Below, in pieces: positions 41,459 to 51,188 of a DNA stretch of 64,000 nt. Every line of letters begins with the position of its first letter. Positions within the stretch are counted from its first letter, which is position 1. The notes under the pieces were generated by a model. It was not told where the DNA came from and ran no database searches. It worked only from the letters and a program-made list of their open reading frames with translations. The translations under genes and the position numbers were made by a program. The DNA comes from Novosphingobium resinovorum (GTDB taxonomy: Bacteria > Pseudomonadota > Alphaproteobacteria > Sphingomonadales > Sphingomonadaceae), in NCBI RefSeq assembly GCF_027922145.1, contig NZ_BSFC01000030.1:310001-374000 (forward strand), read 5' to 3'.

Positions 41459-43060
41459 GTGAACGCAACTGCTGCGGTCGGCGATTATGCGCGGCCTGAA
41501 ATGGACAAGGGGCTGGGCGTTGCCGGCCAGCTGGGCTTCGGCGCGGCGATCGTCGCCGCCCTCGTCTATGTCGGCTGCAGTGTCTGGTCGGACGCCAGTG
41601 CATCCGGCATGAGCGCGATCGCGCTGTTGCCGTTCCTGCTGCTGTTTCTGGCCCTGCTGATCGCCCTCGGGTTTGAGTTCGTAAACGGCTTTCACGATAC
41701 GGCCAATGCCGTTGCCACGGTGATCTATACCAACGCCATGCCCGCCAACGTCGCAGTGGTATGGTCAGGGTTCTTCAACTTCCTGGGCGTGCTGCTTTCG
41801 ACCGGCGCGGTGGCGTTCGGGATCGTATCGCTGCTGCCGGTGGAGTTGATCCTGCAGGTCGGCTCCAGCGCCGGCTTCGCGATGGTCTTCGCGTTACTGA
41901 TCGCGGCCATCTTGTGGAACCTTGCCACCTGGTGGCTGGGCATCCCTTCGTCCAGCTCGCACACGCTGATCGGCTCGATCATCGGCGTGGGTGTGGCAAA
42001 TGCGATGATGCACGGCAAGAGCGGCACCGCAGGCGTTGACTGGAGCAAGGCGACCGAGATCGGTCAAGCGCTGCTGGTCTCCCCTTTGATCGGCTTCGGC
42101 CTTGCCGCGCTACTTTTCCTTGCGATGAAGGTGCTGGTCCGCAGCGAGGAACTCTATCAGGAACCCAAGGGCGATGCGCCGCCGCCGCTGTGGATTCGCG
42201 CGCTGCTGATCTTCACTTGTACCGGTGTCAGCTTCGCGCACGGGTCGAACGACGGCCAGAAGGGGATGGGTCTGATCATGCTGATCCTGATCGGCACCGT
42301 GCCCACGGCTTACGCGCTGAACCGCGCCGTGCCGGAAAGCTACACCCGGGAATTCCATGTAGGCGCCGACGCCGCCTATGCCGCGCTTACCGGCGGCAAT
42401 GCGCCTATCATGCGTCCGGGTGAGGCGCGCCGCGCCGTTACCGCCTATATCGCCGACAAGGCCTACAAGCCCGAAACCGTGCCTGCGCTGGCGGTGCTGG
42501 TCAGGAACATCGACCGCCAGGTCGACGAATACGGTTCGCTCGCCAAGGTCCCTGCCGCTGCGACCGAGAACGTGCGCAACGACATGTACCTCGCCTCCGA
42601 AGCGATCAAGCGGCTGGGCAAGGATAAGGCCGCAGGCCTCGACGACGGGCGCAAAGGTGCGCTGGACGGGTTCAAGAAGTCGCTCGATGCCGGCACCCGC
42701 TTCATTCCCACCTGGGTCAAGGTGGCGGTCGCCTTTGCGCTGGGACTCGGCACGATGGTCGGATGGAAGCGCATCGTCGTGACGGTGGGCGAGAAGATCG
42801 GCAAGTCGCACCTTACCTATGCGCAGGGCGCATCTGCCGAACTGGTGGCGATGGGCACGATCTTCGCCGCCGACCACCTTGGCCTGCCGGTCTCGACCAC
42901 GCACGTCCTCTCTTCCGGCGTGGCGGGGACCATGGCCGCCAACGGGTCCGGCCTGCAGATGGGCACCCTGCGTAACATGCTGATGGCATGGGTGCTGACG
43001 CTGCCGGTGTCCATCCTGCTGGCGGGCGGCCTGTACGCGGTATTCTCGATGCTGCTGTGA
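41459..43060 (+). CDS. pit: Inorganic phosphate transporter, PiT family
   Basis: 533 residues. The two PiT signature regions are GFEFVNGFHDTANAVATVIY near residue 65 and, in the C-terminal half, GASAELVAMGTIFAADHLGL with PVSTTHVLSSGV. About ten membrane helices are interrupted by a 150-residue soluble loop (residues 290-440). Symports phosphate (as metal-phosphate) with protons at the inner membrane. The GTG start at 41459 follows GAAGGGGAAAG. The stop overlaps the CorA-like start by one base. Confidence 0.92.
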   Translation: MNATAAVGDYARPEMDKGLGVAGQLGFGAAIVAALVYVGCSVWSDASASGMSAIALLPFLLLFLALLIALGFEFVNGFHDTANAVATVIYTNAMPANVAVVWSGFFNFLGVLLSTGAVAFGIVSLLPVELILQVGSSAGFAMVFALLIAAILWNLATWWLGIPSSSSHTLIGSIIGVGVANAMMHGKSGTAGVDWSKATEIGQALLVSPLIGFGLAALLFLAMKVLVRSEELYQEPKGDAPPPLWIRALLIFTCTGVSFAHGSNDGQKGMGLIMLILIGTVPTAYALNRAVPESYTREFHVGADAAYAALTGGNAPIMRPGEARRAVTAYIADKAYKPETVPALAVLVRNIDRQVDEYGSLAKVPAAATENVRNDMYLASEAIKRLGKDKAAGLDDGRKGALDGFKKSLDAGTRFIPTWVKVAVAFALGLGTMVGWKRIVVTVGEKIGKSHLTYAQGASAELVAMGTIFAADHLGLPVSTTHVLSSGVAGTMAANGSGLQMGTLRNMLMAWVLTLPVSILLAGGLYAVFSMLL

Positions 43061-44046
43061 TGGGTGACACCCGGCCTGTCGATTTCAATGCGGGTCCAGG
43101 CCTCATATGGGGTCTGGACTTTGCTGCGGACGGGGCTGCTCATGAAGTCGCCCGGTGTGACAGCGCGCACGACGGGCAGTTCCGCTGGTTGCACCTGAGC
43201 CTGGCCGATCAGGGCACGCGCACATGGATCGAAAACGCGCCTGGCCTTTCGCCTTCCACCCGTGAATTGTTGCTTTCCTCAGACTCGCACCAGCGCGCGC
43301 TGGTGGACGGTGATGCGGTGTGCTGCATCCTGCACGATCTGGAACGCGATTTCGACGTTGGAGATACCGCCCGTGTCGGCGCGCTGCGCGTCATGGTCAC
43401 GCCGGGATTGATCATTACCGCCCGCCGTCATCCCCTCGGCTCGGCCGACATCGTGCGCCAGCGCATCGACAGCGGCGTGCGTATCGCCGGTCCCGCCAAT
43501 GCGCTTGATCTGCTCACCAGCGGCCTCAGCCAGAACATCGATGCGGTGATACGCCGGCTTTCAGCCGATGTGCAGTCTGCCGAGGATGACTTTCTCGAGG
43601 GACACCGCCCGCCCACCAGCCAGCAACTGCTGGGCATCCGGCGGCGGCTGGCGCAGATCCACCGCATGCTGGAAGGCACCCAGCGGGTCTTCCGCCGTCT
43701 GGAGCAGGACGAGGACCTGCCCGAAAGCCTGCTGCCGACAGTGGAGAAGCTCTCGCAGCGATTGCAGGGCCTCGATGCCGATGCCCTGGCGGTACAGGGG
43801 CAATTGCGCCTGCTGCGCGATGAACTCGACCTGCAGTCCAGCCAGCGAACCAATCAGAACCTCTACCTGCTTTCCGTCATGACCGCATTGATGCTGCCAG
43901 CCACGCTGGTGACGGGCCTGTTCGGCATGAATACCGGAAGCCTTCCGTTCACCGGCCCCTACGGCACCCTTGCGGCCACATTAGTGGCGGCAGGTACCGC
44001 GCTGGCCACTTACCTGTTCCTGAGAAGCCGGGGCTTCTTTCGTTGA
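43060..44046 (+). CDS. CorA-family metal channel/transporter (ZntB-like)
   Basis: 328 residues: a soluble N-terminal funnel domain, a long coiled helix, and two C-terminal membrane helices with the GMN signature in GLFGMNTGSLPF. The periplasmic loop PFTGPYG lacks the acidic residues of Mg channels, nearer to ZntB-type proteins. Coupled to the PiT gene by a one-base overlap (TGATG), suggesting joint handling of metal and phosphate. Confidence 0.9.
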   Translation: MGDTRPVDFNAGPGLIWGLDFAADGAAHEVARCDSAHDGQFRWLHLSLADQGTRTWIENAPGLSPSTRELLLSSDSHQRALVDGDAVCCILHDLERDFDVGDTARVGALRVMVTPGLIITARRHPLGSADIVRQRIDSGVRIAGPANALDLLTSGLSQNIDAVIRRLSADVQSAEDDFLEGHRPPTSQQLLGIRRRLAQIHRMLEGTQRVFRRLEQDEDLPESLLPTVEKLSQRLQGLDADALAVQGQLRLLRDELDLQSSQRTNQNLYLLSVMTALMLPATLVTGLFGMNTGSLPFTGPYGTLAATLVAAGTALATYLFLRSRGFFR

Positions 44047-44049
44047 CCC

Positions 44050-44964
44050 TCAGATGACCTGCGGTACGATCATTTCAGGCGGAACCGGGTTGCGGATATA
44101 GTCCGCGTTGCGCACGCGGTCGGGTAGCACCACTTCCGGCCGTGGCACGTCCTCATAGGGAATCTGGTCCAGGAGGTGCGAAATGCAGTTGAGCCGCGCG
44201 CGTTTCTTGTCGACGGCTTCCACCACCCACCACGGGGCCTCGGGAATATGCGTGCGTTCCAGCATCGCTTCCTTGGCGCGGGTATAGTCTTCCCAGCGGC
44301 GGCGTGATTCCACGTCCATGGGGGAAAGCTTCCACTGCTTGAGCGGGTCGTGGATGCGCATGTTGAAGCGGAACTGCTGCTCCTCGTCGGTGATCGAGAA
44401 CCAGTATTTCAGCAGAATGATGCCCGAGCGCACGAGCATCCGTTCGAATTCCGGCACCGAGCGGAAGAATTCCTCCACCTCATCCTCGGTGCAGAAGCCC
44501 ATCACCCGTTCCACCCCGGCGCGGTTGTACCAGCTGCGGTCGAACAGAACGATCTCGCCGGCGCCGGGCAAGTGCTGGACATAGCGCTGGAAATACCATT
44601 GCGTGCGCTCGCGCTCGTTCGGCGCAGGCAGCGCCGCGACCCGGCATACGCGCGGATTGAGCCGCTGGGTGATGCGCTTGATCGCGCCGCCCTTTCCGGC
44701 CGAATCGCGCCCTTCGAAAACGACGACGACTTTCAGTCCCTTGTGCTGCACCCATTCCTGCAACCGCACCAGTTCGTGCTGCAGGCGGAACAGTTCGCGA
44801 AAATAGAGGCGACGTTCGATCTGGGCGCGGTCCGGGTGGTCCGCCATGTCGTCCATCAAGGCTTCGAGTCGGCTTTCGTCGATCTCCATTTCCAGCTCTT
44901 CGTCGAAGCTGTCGGCGATCTCGTCCTTGATCCGGTGCATTTCGAAAGCGTCGGTCAGCGACAT
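44050..44964 (-). CDS. ppk2: Polyphosphate kinase 2 family protein
   Basis: 304 residues. Walker A is FEGRDSAGKGGAIKR near residue 85, the lid/Walker B region is VLFDRSWYNRAGVERVMGF, and WKLSPMD with RRRWEDYTRAKEAM is typical of class I PPK2. It transfers phosphate between polyphosphate and nucleoside diphosphates. AAGGAA precedes the ATG. It is convergent with the PiT/CorA pair (3-base gap), forming a phosphate-storage locus. Confidence 0.93.
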   Translation of the reverse strand: MSLTDAFEMHRIKDEIADSFDEELEMEIDESRLEALMDDMADHPDRAQIERRLYFRELFRLQHELVRLQEWVQHKGLKVVVVFEGRDSAGKGGAIKRITQRLNPRVCRVAALPAPNERERTQWYFQRYVQHLPGAGEIVLFDRSWYNRAGVERVMGFCTEDEVEEFFRSVPEFERMLVRSGIILLKYWFSITDEEQQFRFNMRIHDPLKQWKLSPMDVESRRRWEDYTRAKEAMLERTHIPEAPWWVVEAVDKKRARLNCISHLLDQIPYEDVPRPEVVLPDRVRNADYIRNPVPPEMIVPQVI

Positions 44965-45322
44965 GCCGGAAATTCCTTTTCACCCAAAGTGACTTTTCGC
45001 AATGCAGCGCAGCCTGATCGACGGGAATGACATGGGCGTGACGGGGTGATCCGCTACGGCGCCTAAAGAACCGATCGGGGCAATGAAATTGCCTTGTTGG
45101 AGCCATGGTCGATTACGATCGCCGACTTCTCCATTGGCAAGTCGCCCGTGCACTCATTATCCGGGGTGAAGGCCAGAACCGCGCTTGCCAATGCTGTCGA
45201 TATCGTCGCGGCCCCTGCGGTAATGTCCTGCTGATCGTTACAAGAAGGCGATCTAAGCGCGAAGAATGGCTGGGTTCGAGGCGGAATTGCCCGCTGAAAG
45301 CGGGTTCGTGCTGTCTCGATAG
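44965..45322. other. Intergenic region, 358 bases
   Basis: Holds the PPK2 promoter and the end of the DUF2252 gene. An 87-codon minus frame starting at a TTG that overlaps the DUF2252 stop is open here, but its product shows no family pattern and it is not called. Confidence 0.4.
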
Positions 45323-46519
45323 TCAATCGTTCAATGCATGCATCCTGCAGTGATCGAGATAGCCTTTTTCATGCCTTCCGGCGAGGTCCACGACTGAGCG
45401 CCACAGCCATGACGGGGCATCCAGATTTCTGGAGCGCCCCCTTTGCAAGGTTTGCGCCCAACTGCGACGAGTCTCCGGCTCCATCTGTCGTGCATGCGCC
45501 TTGCCCACGACAAAGGCGAGATAGCGCGCCGCCTTGAGCGCCTCACCCCGCGAGAACTGCTCAACGTCGATCTTGAGATCCTGGGGCATGAGTTCGCGCA
45601 CGAATACCGAGTGTTCATGCAGCCGTGCCGTTGCCATGCGTTCGCCGAGATGCGGCGACAAGGCACGTGCTGCGGCCAGAACCCGTTCGGCCGGATCAGC
45701 CGGCATTACGGCGCCGGGTGCGATGGGCGCGACAGGAGCGACGGCCTCCTTTATGTCGACGAGTGCGTGGTCCGTGCCGCGCTTGCCTTCCAGCGCGACG
45801 ATTGCCGCATACCGCATCAGACCGAGCGAACTGCAGCCCTTCATCCAGTAGGCGGCATCTACCATTTTCGGGGCTCGCTGTTCGTCCTTGCTGTCGAGCG
45901 ATAGGATCATGCGGCTCACCGGCCGGTGGGTCACGATGTCGCGAAGGCCGGTTGTTTCAACTTTGGTAAGTGGCCAAAAGCGGCGACCAAGAGGAATTTT
46001 CGGCTCGACGTCGTCGAGCCGCTCCTTGGCCAGATGCCTCCACTTCCTGCCGGTCGCGCGGCGGCGTACGACGCGGACAATCTCCGGCTCCCGATCTGCG
46101 GTTTGCTCCTCGCCATCCGGGTCGACAAAGGCGTCTTCGTAGCCTTCGACCATCTCTTCCATCATGCGCGCGGTGACCACGCCCGGCAGGTCTGATCCGC
46201 GCGCTGCGGTAGCAAGCGAAAGGCCCAGCCGGATAAGATCGTGCGCAGGGTTGCCGATCACCGCCTGATCGAGATCGCGAATCTGTATCTCGACCTTGCC
46301 GTTGCCGTTCGAGATCGGGCCGAGATTCCCGAGATGGCAGTCGCCGCAGATCCACACCTCCGGCCCCTCGGGAACGATGCGTTCGCCGCCTTCCTCGGCA
46401 AGCCAGCGATAAAAGAGTGCCGTATTGCCTCGAACGTAAGCATGGGCAGAACGCGCCATTTTGAGGTCTCGGCGGGCGTGAAGGGTGGTGAGGCGATCTG
46501 CCGGTACGACGAATTTCAT
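45323..46519 (-). CDS. DUF2252 family protein
   Basis: 398 residues from the chosen ATG. KMARSAHAYVRGNTALFYRW and EVWICGDCHLGNLGP are the hallmark segments of DUF2252, which has a kinase-like fold; DLDQAVIGNPAHDLIRLG continues it. Function is unknown, possibly a phosphotransferase. The longer upstream frame has no homology. It is divergent from PoxB over 135 bases, so the two may share regulation. Confidence 0.85.
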   Translation of the reverse strand: MKFVVPADRLTTLHARRDLKMARSAHAYVRGNTALFYRWLAEEGGERIVPEGPEVWICGDCHLGNLGPISNGNGKVEIQIRDLDQAVIGNPAHDLIRLGLSLATAARGSDLPGVVTARMMEEMVEGYEDAFVDPDGEEQTADREPEIVRVVRRRATGRKWRHLAKERLDDVEPKIPLGRRFWPLTKVETTGLRDIVTHRPVSRMILSLDSKDEQRAPKMVDAAYWMKGCSSLGLMRYAAIVALEGKRGTDHALVDIKEAVAPVAPIAPGAVMPADPAERVLAAARALSPHLGERMATARLHEHSVFVRELMPQDLKIDVEQFSRGEALKAARYLAFVVGKAHARQMEPETRRSWAQTLQRGRSRNLDAPSWLWRSVVDLAGRHEKGYLDHCRMHALND

Positions 46520-46654
46520 GAGGACACGAACGAGCAATACCGTGTGAGTGTTCCGAATGCAGACGAAGTCGTGAAAAAGCGCATCAGCGAGCCGGAACAG
46601 GCGGTGCCCTGGCGGTTTCTGCCCCTGCCAGAAAGACACATACGGGAAACAAAT

Positions 46655-48364
46655 ATGACGACAGTGGCGCAAGTGATCGTGGAGACGCTCCAGGCTGCTG
46701 GCGCACGCCGCTGCTACGGCGTTCCAGGTGACACGCTCAATCATGTGACCGACGCGATCCGGACAAGCGACATTCGCTGGGTTCATGTCCGGCATGAGGA
46801 GGCGGGAGGCTTTGCGGCCGGGGCGGATGCTATGCTGACGAACGAACTTGCGCTTTGTGCCGGGTCGTGTGGCCCGGGCAGTCTTCACTTCATAAACGGA
46901 CTATTCGAATCTCACCGCAATCGTGCGCCGGTGGTCCTGATCGCCAGCCAGATCGTGCGGGACGAACTTGGCTTCGATTTTCCGCAGGAAGTCGATTTTC
47001 GCGCCATTTACGAAAGCTGCAGCGTCTTCTGCGAGGAAATCCGCACTCCCGAGCAGGCGCGCCGCAAGACCGCAATGGCAGCTCAGGCTGCGTTGGCCAG
47101 ACGCGGGGTTGCGGTACTGATCGTGCCGGCCGACATTTCCAGCGCTATGGCACCGGACGAGCCCGCCTTCGCTGTCCATCGCGCGAATCCGGTCATCGTG
47201 CCCGCCGATCATGAACTGGACCGGATCGCTGCCTTGCTCGAGCGGGGCAAGAAGATCGCGATCTATGGAGGGTCGGGGTGCGAGAAGGCGCATGACGAGG
47301 TGGTCGCACTCGCGCACACGTTACAGGCGCCCGTCGCGCACACCTCGCGAGCAAAGGACTTTCTGGAGTACGACAATCCGTTTGACGTCGGGATGACGGG
47401 GATTTTCGGCGGTGAGGCGGGCTATCACGCGCTGATGTCGTGCGACACGCTGCTGTTGCTCGGCTGCGATTTCGCGTGGCGTCAGTTCTATCCTCAGAAG
47501 GCGACCATCATGCAAGTCGACCTTGACGGGACGCATCTCGGGCGTCGTCACCCGGTCGACGTGGGTGTGGTGGGGGACGTTGCCGCGACGTTGAAGGCAC
47601 TTCGGGGGCGGCTGAGTGCCCGGTCCGATCGTATTTTTCTCGACGATTGCCTGTCGAGGCGAGAGAAGATGAAAGAACGCCAGGGCAGGCACGCCAGTGT
47701 GGGTAAAGGTGCGGCGATCCACCCGCAATATCTCGCCGAAGTCATCTCCCGCGCCGCACCTGCCGACGCCATCTATACGGCCGACGGCGGGTCGCCGATG
47801 GTCTGGTGCCTGCGCCACGTCGCTTCGACCGGGAGCAACCGCACGGTCATCAGTCTCAGCCACGGGACGATGGCCAACGCCATGCCGCAGGCGCTGGGTG
47901 CCAAGGCGGCATTTCCAGATCGGACGGTGATCTCGCTGTCGGGGGATGGCGGCCTCGCGATGATGCTGGGCGATCTGCTCACCGCTGTGCAGGAGAAACT
48001 GCCGATCAAAGTCGCGGTGTTCAACAACAGCGCGCTGGATTTCGTGGAGATCGAGCAGAAAGTCGAAGGCCTGCTCGATGCCTATACCGACCTGCTCAAT
48101 CCCGATTTCGGCCGCGTCGCCGAAGCCATGGGCCTCTGGGGACGCCGTGTCGAAAAGGCGCAGGATCTGGAGGGTGCGGTGCAGGCGTGGCTCGATGCTC
48201 CGGGGCCGGCATTGCTCGACGTCGTCACCGACAGGTTTGAACTGGTCATGCCCCCTAAGATCGAGGCAGGGCAAGTCGCTGGCATGGCGCTCTATTCTGC
48301 CAAGGCAGTGCTGGGCGGAAGAGGCAAGGACGTTGCGGGCATGATCCGCAACCTGTTGCCGTGA
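46655..48364 (+). CDS. poxB: Pyruvate:quinone oxidoreductase (PoxB-type TPP/FAD enzyme)
   Basis: 569 residues with the three-domain TPP-enzyme layout. The catalytic Glu is in RHEEAGGFAAGADA, and the TPP motif is GDGGLAMMLGDLLTAV, ending near FNNSALDF. The C-terminal segment MPPKIEAGQVAGMALYSAKA matches the PoxB membrane-binding region. It oxidises pyruvate to acetate + CO2 with electrons to ubiquinone, usually in stationary or stress conditions. The start follows GGGAAACAAAT. The stop overlaps the next gene's GTG. Confidence 0.92.
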   Translation: MTTVAQVIVETLQAAGARRCYGVPGDTLNHVTDAIRTSDIRWVHVRHEEAGGFAAGADAMLTNELALCAGSCGPGSLHFINGLFESHRNRAPVVLIASQIVRDELGFDFPQEVDFRAIYESCSVFCEEIRTPEQARRKTAMAAQAALARRGVAVLIVPADISSAMAPDEPAFAVHRANPVIVPADHELDRIAALLERGKKIAIYGGSGCEKAHDEVVALAHTLQAPVAHTSRAKDFLEYDNPFDVGMTGIFGGEAGYHALMSCDTLLLLGCDFAWRQFYPQKATIMQVDLDGTHLGRRHPVDVGVVGDVAATLKALRGRLSARSDRIFLDDCLSRREKMKERQGRHASVGKGAAIHPQYLAEVISRAAPADAIYTADGGSPMVWCLRHVASTGSNRTVISLSHGTMANAMPQALGAKAAFPDRTVISLSGDGGLAMMLGDLLTAVQEKLPIKVAVFNNSALDFVEIEQKVEGLLDAYTDLLNPDFGRVAEAMGLWGRRVEKAQDLEGAVQAWLDAPGPALLDVVTDRFELVMPPKIEAGQVAGMALYSAKAVLGGRGKDVAGMIRNLLP

Positions 48365-50013
48365 AGGGCGGTGCAAGCGGATCGGGCGGGCTCGTCGCTG
48401 GGCTGACCCGTGATCATGCGCTGTCCCGCAACCTCCTCCTGCTCGTCTCACTGGCCGGAACGCTGGTATCGATCGCCGTCGGCACCCGTTATCCAACCGG
48501 GCTATGGATCCTGCCGATAAGCCTGCCGGTCCTGGTGCTTGCACTGGTGGACCTGTTCCAGACAAAGCATTCGCTGCGGCGCAATTACCCCGCCTCGGCG
48601 CGGTTCCGCTGGCTGTTCGAATGGCTGCGTCCGTTTCTACGAGCCTACATCGTCGAAAGCGATCTGGATGGACGCCCCTTCAGCCACGACGAGCGAGCCC
48701 TCGTCTACGCGCGGGCCAAGGGCGATGTTTCCACCCATCCGTTCGGCACCGAACTCGACGTCTATTCCGACGAGTACGAATGGCTGGCGCACAGCATCGC
48801 GCCGTCCCGCCATGCGCCCAAGGATACTAGGGTGCATGTTGGCTCCGAGCAATGTTCGCGACCTTATGAAGCCTCGCGGCTCAACATTTCGGCGATGAGC
48901 TTCGGAGCATTGGGCGCCAACGCGATCGAGGCGCTCAATCTTGGTGCGAAGATCGGCGGGTTCTATCACGATACGGGAGAGGGCGGCCTGTCGCCCTATC
49001 ACCTTAAGCACGGTGGTGATATCGTCTGGGAGGTCGGATCGGGCTATTTTGGCTGTCGGGATGGTGAGGGTCGCTTCGACGGTACGCGTTTTGCGGAACG
49101 GGCTGCGCACGAAGCGGTAAAGATGACTGAGATCAAACTGAGCCAAGGCGCAAAGCCCGGGCACGGCGGCCTGCTACCCGGCCCCAAGGTGACGCACGAG
49201 ATCGCGCAAACCCGTGATGTGCCCGAAGGACAGGACTGCCTCTCGCCGCCGTGGCACAGCGCTTTTTCCACGCCGATTGAACTGATAGAGTTCGCAGGCA
49301 GGATGCGTGATCTCTCCGGTGGCAAGCCGGTGGGGATCAAGCTGTGCGTGGGCTATCCGCATGAACTCTTCGCGGTGGTGAAGGCCATGCTGGAAACCGG
49401 CATCGTGCTCGACTTCATCGTCATCGACGGTGCCGAAGGTGGAACCGGTGCAGCGCCGACGGAACTTTCTGACCGCGTCGGCATGCCGCTGCGCGAAGGT
49501 CTCATCATAGCGCGCAACGCGCTGGTTGGGACCAATCTCAAGGGCAAGGTCAAGCTTGCCGCGTCTGGCAAGGTGAACTCGGGCGCCGGTATCGCTATGA
49601 ATGCGGCGCTTGGCGCGGATTGGTGCAACGCTGCACGATCCTTCATGTTCTCGCTCGGCTGCGTCCAGTCGATGCGTTGCCATACCGACACTTGTCCCAC
49701 GGGGGTTGCCACCCAGTCACCCGCGCGACAGCGAGCGCTCGTCATTCCCGAAAAAGCCGAGCGCGTCGCCCGCTTCCAGCGCAGTACGCTGGACGCATTG
49801 CATGACATCGTGGTCGCCTGTGGGCTGGACACTCCGGATCAGTTCACACCGGATGGCCTGCGCCAGCGTATCAGCGCAGTAGAGATGCGATCGATGGATG
49901 AACTTTACGCCTTCGTCGAATCTGGCGAGTTGCTCGATGGCGCTCGCGATCTCCGCACTGCGCGATGGTGGGCTCAGGCCGATCCCCATTCCTTCCGGAG
50001 GAAGGCGTCATAA
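48361..50013 (+). CDS. Membrane-anchored FMN-binding glutamate synthase-like protein
   Basis: 550 residues. Two N-terminal membrane helices (about 20-60) precede a glutamate-synthase alpha-domain TIM barrel: ISAMSFGALGANAIEALNLG, SQGAKPGHGGLLPG, FIVIDGAEGGTGAAP and the Fe-S cysteines in RCHTDTCPTGVATQ. The glutaminase domain is absent, so it is not a complete GOGAT. The start is a GTG overlapping the PoxB stop (GTGA). Its quinone-side location next to PoxB hints at a membrane electron-transfer role. Confidence 0.88.
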   Translation: MKGGASGSGGLVAGLTRDHALSRNLLLLVSLAGTLVSIAVGTRYPTGLWILPISLPVLVLALVDLFQTKHSLRRNYPASARFRWLFEWLRPFLRAYIVESDLDGRPFSHDERALVYARAKGDVSTHPFGTELDVYSDEYEWLAHSIAPSRHAPKDTRVHVGSEQCSRPYEASRLNISAMSFGALGANAIEALNLGAKIGGFYHDTGEGGLSPYHLKHGGDIVWEVGSGYFGCRDGEGRFDGTRFAERAAHEAVKMTEIKLSQGAKPGHGGLLPGPKVTHEIAQTRDVPEGQDCLSPPWHSAFSTPIELIEFAGRMRDLSGGKPVGIKLCVGYPHELFAVVKAMLETGIVLDFIVIDGAEGGTGAAPTELSDRVGMPLREGLIIARNALVGTNLKGKVKLAASGKVNSGAGIAMNAALGADWCNAARSFMFSLGCVQSMRCHTDTCPTGVATQSPARQRALVIPEKAERVARFQRSTLDALHDIVVACGLDTPDQFTPDGLRQRISAVEMRSMDELYAFVESGELLDGARDLRTARWWAQADPHSFRRKAS

Positions 50014-50043
50014 CTACGTCCACCAACGAAAGAATTTGGGAAA

Positions 50044-50295
50044 ATGCATTTCAGGATGACGTGTCTGATCTTGGCGCGCAGTATCGCCACCTTGCTTTGG
50101 TCGACCGGCTTTGCTGAACCGCCAGCGAAGCCCGAGTCTTCCATCATCGTAAAGCGAATGCGATTGTGTCAGCGCAAGATAATGATGTCACAGGCGTCTC
50201 AAAGTAAGCGCCAAAGCCGGGGCGGCTATACTGCGTTTACGCCAACTGAGTCAGGCCGAATGTGCTGGCCGATGCTCCCAATGGCAGCTTCTTGA
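50044..50295 (+). CDS. Possible small exported protein (weak)
   Basis: An 83-codon frame begins MHFRMTCLILARSIATLLWS and then EPPAKPES, which looks like a signal peptide with cleavage near GFAEP. The 3' end overlaps the convergent PhyH-like gene by about 60 bases and the C-terminus there is not protein-like, so this may be spurious or a decayed gene. Confidence 0.22.
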   Translation: MHFRMTCLILARSIATLLWSTGFAEPPAKPESSIIVKRMRLCQRKIMMSQASQSKRQSRGGYTAFTPTESGRMCWPMLPMAAS

Positions 50296-51112
50296 TGCGG
50301 GCGACAAGCTCCTCCTCGTCGTCGCCGATGTTGTTCGCGGTCGGCGAATCCGCGGCGGGAGCCGGTCGGGCCACATGGACCACGTCGTCACCCAGCATGC
50401 GCAGCGACAGGCTTCGGCGCGTCGCTCCGGCAGGGGTAGGCCCGCCGCCATGCAGGCAGCTGGGATGGAAGATCAGCACGTCGCCGCGCCGCATGCCGCA
50501 GGTCACGATGTCCCAGGCCTCACGATCGGCCTCGACGTCCGGCAGGCGCGGCATTTCCTTTTCGTCGTAGACCGGCAGCGTGTCGTCACTGGGGTCGAAG
50601 TAGGACCCGTTGTAGAGCGTCTGGTTGTGCGAGCCTCGGATTACTTCCAGCGCGTTTTCCTGCGCGATGTCCTGCAGCGGAATCCAGAACACGACGAACT
50701 TGCTGCCGTCGATGGGATGATAGGGCGTGTCCTGATGCCAGGGCGTGCGGCGCACCGGCTTGTCGATCGCGCCCTGCTTGAAGAACAGCTGATCATGGAA
50801 GTACCATACACCGCCTGAGCCGAAGACGTCGCGGGCGATGTCGACGATTGGGGTATCGCGAAACATCTCGGCGAAGGCAGGCTTGGTGCTGGAATCCTCG
50901 ACCGACTGGATGAAGGTGCCGCCGCTTTCGGCATAGAGGTGCTGTGCAAGCGCGCTGGGGTTGTCGAAATTGCCCTGCCATGCCGCCTCGATCAACGCCA
51001 TGTCCTCCTCGGAAAACGCGTTCTCCACGATCAGCACGCCGTCGCGGAAGAACCGCTCCGCAAACCCTGCCCGCTCGGCCAGATTCGTCTTCACTTCCGA
51101 AACATCCACCAT
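50237..51112 (-). CDS. Phytanoyl-CoA dioxygenase (PhyH) family protein
   Basis: 291 residues. A double-stranded beta-helix Fe(II)/2-oxoglutarate oxygenase: HQDTPYHPIDG holds His-x-Asp near residue 125, and FHPSCLHGGGPTP with RRSLSLRM holds the distal His and the 2OG-binding Arg. It hydroxylates an aliphatic or terpenoid position. Last gene of the minus series TetR-TonB-GMC-NTF2-PhyH, with a 76-base gap. Confidence 0.9.
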   Translation of the reverse strand: MVDVSEVKTNLAERAGFAERFFRDGVLIVENAFSEEDMALIEAAWQGNFDNPSALAQHLYAESGGTFIQSVEDSSTKPAFAEMFRDTPIVDIARDVFGSGGVWYFHDQLFFKQGAIDKPVRRTPWHQDTPYHPIDGSKFVVFWIPLQDIAQENALEVIRGSHNQTLYNGSYFDPSDDTLPVYDEKEMPRLPDVEADREAWDIVTCGMRRGDVLIFHPSCLHGGGPTPAGATRRSLSLRMLGDDVVHVARPAPAADSPTANNIGDDEEELVARIKKLPLGASASTFGLTQLA

Positions 51113-51188
51113 CGATCTTCTCCAGGCTTCCTTTACCGGCTCGCGAGGCGTGCTGCGATCCTCCTGCAGCGCGCCTCGCGGCGTGCCC

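Noticed and set aside
45063..45326. 87-codon minus frame with a TTG start overlapping the DUF2252 stop
   Set aside because: The coupling-like overlap is attractive, but the product shows no recognisable features and no downstream partner.
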